Of a DNA stretch of 64,000 nt, positions 58,561-64,000 are shown piece after piece. Source of the stretch: Microbulbifer sp. MI-G (GTDB lineage Bacteria; Pseudomonadota; Gammaproteobacteria; Pseudomonadales; Cellvibrionaceae); NCBI RefSeq assembly GCF_030440425.1, contig NZ_CP098023.1:3160501-3224500 (forward strand), given 5' to 3'. The position numbers and the translations under genes were made by a program. The notes beneath the pieces were generated by a model. It had not been told where the DNA came from. It made no database searches and was given only the letters and a program-made list of their open reading frames with translations. Position 1 is the first letter of the stretch; the number at the start of each line of letters is the position of its first letter.

Positions 58561-58994
58561 GTGGTGCGACCACGAACTTAAAACAATGGGTTACACTTAA
58601 CTGAGCCGAAATTGGGGGTGATCTCAATTCAGTATCTGGTGACTCTGTGACGCCAGCGACCAATTAAGATGTTGCCGCGAATTTCGCCAACAATATGCGC
58701 TGGAGCACCAGCGAGGGCTTAACTGAAGCTACAGCAAGGGACCCAAAGTATTGAGAAAAATTAAGGTGATCCCGTGGTGGACGGTTCTGTTGCAAAGATT
58801 GTACTCTCCCTGCTTCTCTAGTAAAAAGACACCCTATTTTCCTAACCTTGACTTTGAGGGGTTTGTGCGTGTATCTGCGCCCTAAGACGAGGATGGAATT
58901 TTATATATAGAGATGCTGCGCGCCTGCGAATAAGGTATAACTTCCGCTATCAATAACAATCACCAACTCTGATATCCGTACACTGAAAGCAGTA
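58561..58994. other. 434-bp stretch between integrase relic and TPR gene
   Basis: AT-richer, no gene. GTGGT-GCG-ACCAC forms a small stem right after the integrase stop. A 15-base IS6-type end lies at 58783-58797. The promoter of the large TPR gene should be here; TATAAC at 58935 is a possible -10 without a clear -35. Confidence 0.45.
58783..58797 (+). repeat. solo match to an IS6-family terminal repeat
   Basis: GGTTCTGTTGCAAAG equals the outer end of several IS6-family elements as I remember them (IS257, IS1216 type). No transposase and no opposite end follow, so it is at most a remnant. Confidence 0.3.
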
Positions 58995-61900
58995 ATGGAA
59001 TTACAATACGACGACGAAACCGCCCGCCCCACGCATGAGCAGCTCGATAATTACTCCAATCTATGCAAGCGCGGCCTGTACCTGGATGCCCTCGACACCG
59101 CCGAGCGGGACTTCGGTCCCCTGCACAATTGGCAGCACAGCGAATTGCGCATTATCGCCGTCAAGGCACTGAGCAACCTGGGGTTGCGGCGCAGCGCAGA
59201 TGCCATCATTTTCCGCAGCTGGCGAAGAAACCGCCGGGAGCCGAAGATTCTCCCCTATTACCTGCAGGCAACCCTCGCGCGCAGGGGGCCGCTCGCGGCC
59301 TGGGAAGCATACCGGCAACTGGAGCAAGCGGGTTTCCCGGAAGACGCTGACCGCGCCTTTCTCCAGTGTATAGAGGCGGAGCTCCTGTCCAGATACCGGG
59401 ATTTTGCTAGCGCCGACCGGTGCCTGCGGGAAGCCGAGGCACTGGACAACAGCAACTGGGTCAGGCTGCGCCGCGCCCACCTACTGCTGGACTCCGACCA
59501 ACACCAACAGGCGCTGGAATTCTCCGAACAACTCCACCACGAAGATCCCGATTACCTGGCGGCAGTCCACTGTTACGCCGGCATCTTGCAGTGCAACGAC
59601 CAACCCCGGCGCGCGCTGGCGCTGCTGCAGCCCTACTGGGAAAAAAGCCAGTCCCTGCCGCTGGGCCGCCAGTTGTGCCAGCTGGCAATCGAGCTGCGGC
59701 AGTCTGATACAGCGCTCAACTGCCTGGAGAAAATGGAGCGGCTGATGGTGCGAGGATGCCCAAAGCACCTGCGCCGCGAACAGGACAACCTCTGGGCCGA
59801 CTACCACTGTACACGTGGCGATTACGACGCCGCCCTGCCCTACCTGGAGCAGAAAAGCTTCTACCACCAGCGGATATCCGAATCCATCCGCAAGCGCGGC
59901 GACAAGAGCGAGCGCAGGATACTGGAACTGCCCTATATCCAGCAGCGCCATATGACCTGCGCGCCCGCCAGCATGGCCGCGGTGCAGCGCTTCTGGGGCC
60001 AGGCCGCGGACCAGGACGAAATCGCCGAAGCCATCTGCTACAACGGCACTTCCAATTACGACGAGCGCGCCTGGCTGGAAAAACAGGGCTGGCGGACCAT
60101 CGAGTTCGATCTCAATTTCCCGCAGCTCAAGCAGTTGATCGACCGGGAGATCCCCGTGCTGCTCAGCACCGTCGAACCCGGCAGCGCACACCTGCAGGTA
60201 ATCGCCGGCTACGACCGCGCCACCGGCACCTACCTGTTGCGGGACCCCTCACACCCGCGCCTGCAGGAGATCCTGATCGAAGAGAGCGAGCGCTACTACG
60301 CCGCCAGCGGACCCCGCTGTACGGCCGCAGTGCCCGCTAAAGAGGCTCAACGGCTCGAGGGGCTGCAGCTGCGCTCGGCACCCCTTTACGACGATAGCTT
60401 CCAGCTGCAACGGCAACTGAAAAAGCACGACCACGCTGCCGCTTGTGCCATCGCCGATAAAATGCAGACGCGGGATGCACGGCACCGCCTCACCCTGCGC
60501 GCACAATTAGACCTCGCCTACTATGTCCAGGACGACGGCAGAATCCTGCAGCTTACTGAACAGTTGCTGGAGCAGTTTCCCGACGACATCAACCTGCAAC
60601 TGGCAAAGATTCAGACCCTGTCGCGCCTGGATGCGGCGACGGAATCCCTGAATTACATGGAAGCGCTGGAAAAAAACAGCGAGGCCCACTTCCTGATACG
60701 CAGCCACCTGGCCGACAGCCTGCGTTTCGATCACCGCAACGACGAACGGGTGGAAAAGCTCCTGTCAAACCTGCTGCGACGGAACCCACTGCACCCGCAG
60801 ACACTCTATGCGCGCGCCGGCCATTTGTGGGACAGGGGAGAATACGAAAGCGCCTGTACCCTCTACCGCTTCGTCACCTGCCTGGAAGAAACCTGGGAGG
60901 GCTACGCCGACAGTTATTTCAAGGCGGAACGCTTCCTGCGGCGCACGGATACGGCGTTGGAATTCCTGCGCGACCGCTTCCGGCGATTTGGCAAAAAGTC
61001 CTCCGGCCCCGCCATTTCCCTGTTCCATGCCCTGGACGCACTGAACCGCGCCGAAGAGGGACTGGAGATTTTGCACACCGGCATAGAGCTGCGCTCGCAA
61101 GATGGTGATCTGATGTTGTTCACCGCGCGCCGCCTGCTTTATCTCAACCGTGCAGCCGAGGCGGAAGCGTTGGCAGGCAAAGCGAAACCTTTCGCCAACA
61201 AGAGCCACCACCTGGCCCTGGTGGCGGAGATCCACGCAGACCGGCAACGGCGGGATAAGGCCATCGCCCTGTGGCAACAGGTACTGCAGACGGAGCCGCT
61301 TAACTACGACGCCTGCAACACTATAGTGCGGCTCTATACGGAGCAGGACCAATACAACCAAGCCATCGATTTTCTCGACAGGAAAATCGAAACCTATCCC
61401 GGCAACTACCGCTTACAGCGCATGCGTCTCACCTGGCTGGCGGATGACGAAGTGGAGCGGATCGAAGACTGCTGCCGGCAGTTGATCGACAGTCACCCGG
61501 ACGACAACTGGGCCTACGTGCGCCTGGCCCACCTTTGTACCCAGCGCGCCCGCCTGGACGAAGCCCTGGAATACGCCCGCGAAGCCACTCGCATATCCCG
61601 CACCGATACCGATGCCTGGGTCCAACTCGGCCAGGTATACCAGCTGCGACAACAGAGTGACGCTGCCACCGGTGCCTTCAAACAGGCCATCGGTCACTCC
61701 TGCGACTGCACCTCCGCCTTCGCGCCGCTGCTGCAAAGCGCCCACGGTCTGGAGGAAAAAAGAGAACTGCTGGCCTTTATTTACGGCGAGCTTATGCGGC
61801 AGGTCAGCTACGGTGACGGCGTCCTCGCGTACCAGGACATTGCCCGGGAATGGCTGCCCGTCGACGAGCTGCTGAAATTCCTGCACCTGGCCCTGCAACA

Positions 61901-63989
61901 ACGGCCGGACCTGTGGCAGTGCTGGCTGGCACTGGCCAACGGCTATCGCCAGCAGGGCAACCTGGTGCAGGCCCAAGCGACGCTGCTAACCGCGATTAAA
62001 CGCTTCCCCTTGCTGCCGCGCCTGCACCTGGAACTGGCCGAAGTCCAGCGCCTGCGCGGCGACCTGCCTGCCGCCGAAGCGCGTCTGTGCCAGGCGCTGG
62101 AACTCAACCCGGATTGGGCGGACCTGCACAACAACCTGGCGGAGCTGCTCGAATATCAAGGCAAATACTCACAGGCCATGGAAACCCTCGAAGCAGCCAT
62201 TCAACGCCTCCCCCGCGACCCAGTGCCGCGCGGCTACCTGGCCGACCTGCTGTGGCGTCGCGGCGAGCGGCAGCGGGCCGTGGATGAAATCGGCAAATGC
62301 ATAGAGCTATCTCCCTTCTACGGCTGGGCCTGGCGTAAGTTTTTCCAGTGGTCACGGGAACTGGGAGACGTGCAGGTGCCCGGCCGCCGTATGGCCGAGG
62401 CGCGGCGGAATTTCCCCAACAGCGCCATGTTGGTCGGGATAGATGCTGAGTTTCGGGAAGACCCGCGCGAGAGAGCGCAGCTACTGGCCGCCTTTGCCGA
62501 TAACCAGCCCCATACGATCGAAATTGTCGAGCGGTATATCGAGGCCCTGGCGGAATGCGGCGAGTTTGAACGCGCCTGTACATTATGTGGCGCCGACTAC
62601 TGGAGGGGCAAAATCCCCCTCGAAATCCGTACCAGCCGCGCCCTGCTGGCACGCCAGCAAGGCAAAAGGGGCCAGGCGCTAAAAGAGATCCGCGAGGTCA
62701 CTGCCGCCGCACCCTACCATTACGAAGGCTGGCGCCTGCTGGCCAACTGGGCGCTGGAGTGGGGAGAAAAAGACAGCGCCCGAGAGGCCCTGCAACAGTG
62801 TCGCGCTCTCCACCCCAATGACGCCTCGGTTCTCACCTTCGTGGCAGAGGGCCTGCAGAAGCTGGAAGCAGGCGAAAAAGAAATCCTGCCACTGCTGGAA
62901 CGGGCTTTCGAGGCGGAGCCCTCCAACCAGTACAACGGTCTCACCTATCTGGATCTGCTGATCGAAAGCCGGGACTGGCCCCGCGCGCGCGAGGTGGTGG
63001 ACCTGATCAAACAGCATGGCGAGGATGCCTTTGTGCTTACCCGCGAGTTGCAGATCTGTGCAGCAGAGGAGAGAGAGTCCGATGCCCTGCTGGCGCTTTG
63101 GGAGCGACTGCTGCAACACCGAGACTCCAACGACTGGGTCATCCGCACCGGCTGGCAGGTGCTTGTCGGCGGCAAACTGAAACAGGCCGCAGCGGAGAGG
63201 ATAGAAGCGCTGCGGGCCCAGGACAAAACCCTGCACCCCTATGCCGGCTACCGTTTTGCGAAGTACCAACTGCTGCAGTTCGGCAAGCGCAGGTTCGAGC
63301 GGCAGTTCCGCAAACTCACACAGGCGGACGCCTTTACCCAGCGCTCCCTGGAGTGCTACCTCGATCAACTGTTGCGCCGCGACGAAAAGCCCTCCGGCAG
63401 CTTCGTCGACAGACTGGAGTCACTGATCGCCGGCAATCCCGTGAACTGGGGCACCTACGGTATGCTCCTATTCCGCCAGGGGCAGTGGTATCGGGCAAAG
63501 AACTGGTTTTCCAACTGGCGCCAGCAGGCGGAGTTGCAAGCCTGGATCCTGTACTTCGCCAGCCTCAGCTTCCGCCAGAGCGGTGACTACGGCACCGGCA
63601 GGGAGATAATGGCGGAAGCCTACCAACTCCCCGACGACAACTTGCGCGGGGATATCATCTGCATCCACACCATCGACAGGATGCTGGAGGGAGACCTGGA
63701 GGCCGCCGAACTGCTTGAACACGCGCCACTGGGCGATCTGGATGGATTCAGCAGCTACGCCCTGGCCCTGAGCCAGGTGCTTTCCGAACTTGGAGACGGG
63801 AATTTTGTGGACTGCTATAGCGAAGTGAGCCCTAAGCTGCGCGGCGCCCAGCACTACTTCCAGCAGACCGGCAATGCGGAAATAGCCAAACAGTGGAAGC
63901 GCCGCCTGCGCGCACGCCTCAAGGACGGCTTGCAACAGACCGGATTGAAAAAACTATTCTGGCTATGGCGTCTGTCCAATCACCTGTGA
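58995..63989 (+). CDS. giant TPR protein with an embedded C39-like cysteine peptidase domain
   Basis: This 1664-aa protein has no signal peptide. Residues 1-about 300 are TPR-like helical repeats. At about 305-460 is a papain-fold C39-like domain with Cys322 (MTCAPASMAAVQRFWG), His399 (SAHLQVIAGYD) and Asp417 (LLRDPSHP). The rest, about 470-1600, is more than twenty TPR-type repeats (for example ALELNPDWADLHNNLAELLEYQGKYSQAMETLEAAI, split here over residues about 1035-1069). C39 domains usually cleave leader peptides at double-glycine sites, but in exporters they are N-terminal; here the domain is buried between repeats. The protein may act as a scaffold that binds and cuts or modifies a partner. 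The function is unknown. It is alone, next to an integration relic. Confidence 0.88.
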   Translation: MELQYDDETARPTHEQLDNYSNLCKRGLYLDALDTAERDFGPLHNWQHSELRIIAVKALSNLGLRRSADAIIFRSWRRNRREPKILPYYLQATLARRGPLAAWEAYRQLEQAGFPEDADRAFLQCIEAELLSRYRDFASADRCLREAEALDNSNWVRLRRAHLLLDSDQHQQALEFSEQLHHEDPDYLAAVHCYAGILQCNDQPRRALALLQPYWEKSQSLPLGRQLCQLAIELRQSDTALNCLEKMERLMVRGCPKHLRREQDNLWADYHCTRGDYDAALPYLEQKSFYHQRISESIRKRGDKSERRILELPYIQQRHMTCAPASMAAVQRFWGQAADQDEIAEAICYNGTSNYDERAWLEKQGWRTIEFDLNFPQLKQLIDREIPVLLSTVEPGSAHLQVIAGYDRATGTYLLRDPSHPRLQEILIEESERYYAASGPRCTAAVPAKEAQRLEGLQLRSAPLYDDSFQLQRQLKKHDHAAACAIADKMQTRDARHRLTLRAQLDLAYYVQDDGRILQLTEQLLEQFPDDINLQLAKIQTLSRLDAATESLNYMEALEKNSEAHFLIRSHLADSLRFDHRNDERVEKLLSNLLRRNPLHPQTLYARAGHLWDRGEYESACTLYRFVTCLEETWEGYADSYFKAERFLRRTDTALEFLRDRFRRFGKKSSGPAISLFHALDALNRAEEGLEILHTGIELRSQDGDLMLFTARRLLYLNRAAEAEALAGKAKPFANKSHHLALVAEIHADRQRRDKAIALWQQVLQTEPLNYDACNTIVRLYTEQDQYNQAIDFLDRKIETYPGNYRLQRMRLTWLADDEVERIEDCCRQLIDSHPDDNWAYVRLAHLCTQRARLDEALEYAREATRISRTDTDAWVQLGQVYQLRQQSDAATGAFKQAIGHSCDCTSAFAPLLQSAHGLEEKRELLAFIYGELMRQVSYGDGVLAYQDIAREWLPVDELLKFLHLALQQRPDLWQCWLALANGYRQQGNLVQAQATLLTAIKRFPLLPRLHLELAEVQRLRGDLPAAEARLCQALELNPDWADLHNNLAELLEYQGKYSQAMETLEAAIQRLPRDPVPRGYLADLLWRRGERQRAVDEIGKCIELSPFYGWAWRKFFQWSRELGDVQVPGRRMAEARRNFPNSAMLVGIDAEFREDPRERAQLLAAFADNQPHTIEIVERYIEALAECGEFERACTLCGADYWRGKIPLEIRTSRALLARQQGKRGQALKEIREVTAAAPYHYEGWRLLANWALEWGEKDSAREALQQCRALHPNDASVLTFVAEGLQKLEAGEKEILPLLERAFEAEPSNQYNGLTYLDLLIESRDWPRAREVVDLIKQHGEDAFVLTRELQICAAEERESDALLALWERLLQHRDSNDWVIRTGWQVLVGGKLKQAAAERIEALRAQDKTLHPYAGYRFAKYQLLQFGKRRFERQFRKLTQADAFTQRSLECYLDQLLRRDEKPSGSFVDRLESLIAGNPVNWGTYGMLLFRQGQWYRAKNWFSNWRQQAELQAWILYFASLSFRQSGDYGTGREIMAEAYQLPDDNLRGDIICIHTIDRMLEGDLEAAELLEHAPLGDLDGFSSYALALSQVLSELGDGNFVDCYSEVSPKLRGAQHYFQQTGNAEIAKQWKRRLRARLKDGLQQTGLKKLFWLWRLSNHL

Positions 63990-64000
63990 ACCGCACTCAC

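Overview
The window is chromosomal DNA of a marine-type gammaproteobacterium on the Pseudomonadales/Cellvibrionales side, possibly Microbulbifer-like. This is inferred from gene order and protein style, not from a search. The evidence is a Pseudomonas-like block (dksA, gluQ, cbrAB, pcnB, folK, panB), a metY-rimP-nusA-infB-rbfA-truB-rpsO-pnp block, the carAB-greA and grpE-dnaK-dnaJ blocks, recN-fur-bamE-rnfH-ratA-smpB, and a tmRNA whose tag reads ANDDNYALAA. Most genes are GC-rich housekeeping genes. The accessory material sits in a few seams.

Layout. Positions 1-3.9 kb hold an HtrA-type protease, a Rieske protein, sfsA, dksA and gluQ. Positions 3.98-9.04 kb hold a complete CbrX-CbrA-CbrB regulatory module. 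Downstream of cbrB, in the position where pseudomonads carry the sRNA CrcZ, there is a sigma-54 promoter, helically phased GTTAC/GTAAC boxes and a roughly 190-base A-rich stretch full of AAnAAnAA motifs. I read this as a CrcZ-type Hfq/Crc decoy RNA. It is the most interesting element in the window. Next come pcnB, folK (with three apparent single-base losses), a deoxynucleoside kinase and panB. Positions 13.6-16.7 kb hold a ZntB/CorA transporter, a decayed second zntB fragment and a membrane protein. Positions 16.7-26.4 kb hold the minus-strand translation operon, headed by three identical initiator tRNAs and a leader with two intrinsic terminators before rimP.

Positions 26.6-32 kb hold a UbiM-like hydroxylase, a PhzF protein, a serine beta-lactamase-fold hydrolase and NnrS. 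Positions 32.6-49 kb hold the minus-strand greA, carB, carA, dapB, dnaJ, dnaK, grpE series. It is interrupted by a YfiR-like protein, small membrane proteins, a RimB-RimK fusion, a group II amino-acid decarboxylase with an IS256-family remnant beside it, and an LTxxQ periplasmic protein. Heat-shock promoters precede grpE and probably dnaK. A LexA-like box precedes recN. Positions 49-57.5 kb hold recN, an acyltransferase, fur, bamE, rnfH, ratA, and smpB flanked by two NSS transporters, then ssrA (tmRNA). Downstream of ssrA are a nonsense-mutated and truncated tyrosine integrase, a possible IS6-type end and a 1664-residue TPR protein with an embedded C39-like peptidase domain.

How the parts work together: CbrA/CbrB would sense carbon/nitrogen state and drive the decoy RNA to relieve Hfq/Crc repression. 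The tRNA-rimP-nusA-infB-rbfA-truB-rpsO-pnp block couples initiation, ribosome maturation and RNA decay. The grpE/dnaK/dnaJ and smpB/ssrA sets are protein and ribosome quality control. All assignments come from reading the sequence by eye. No database search was run.
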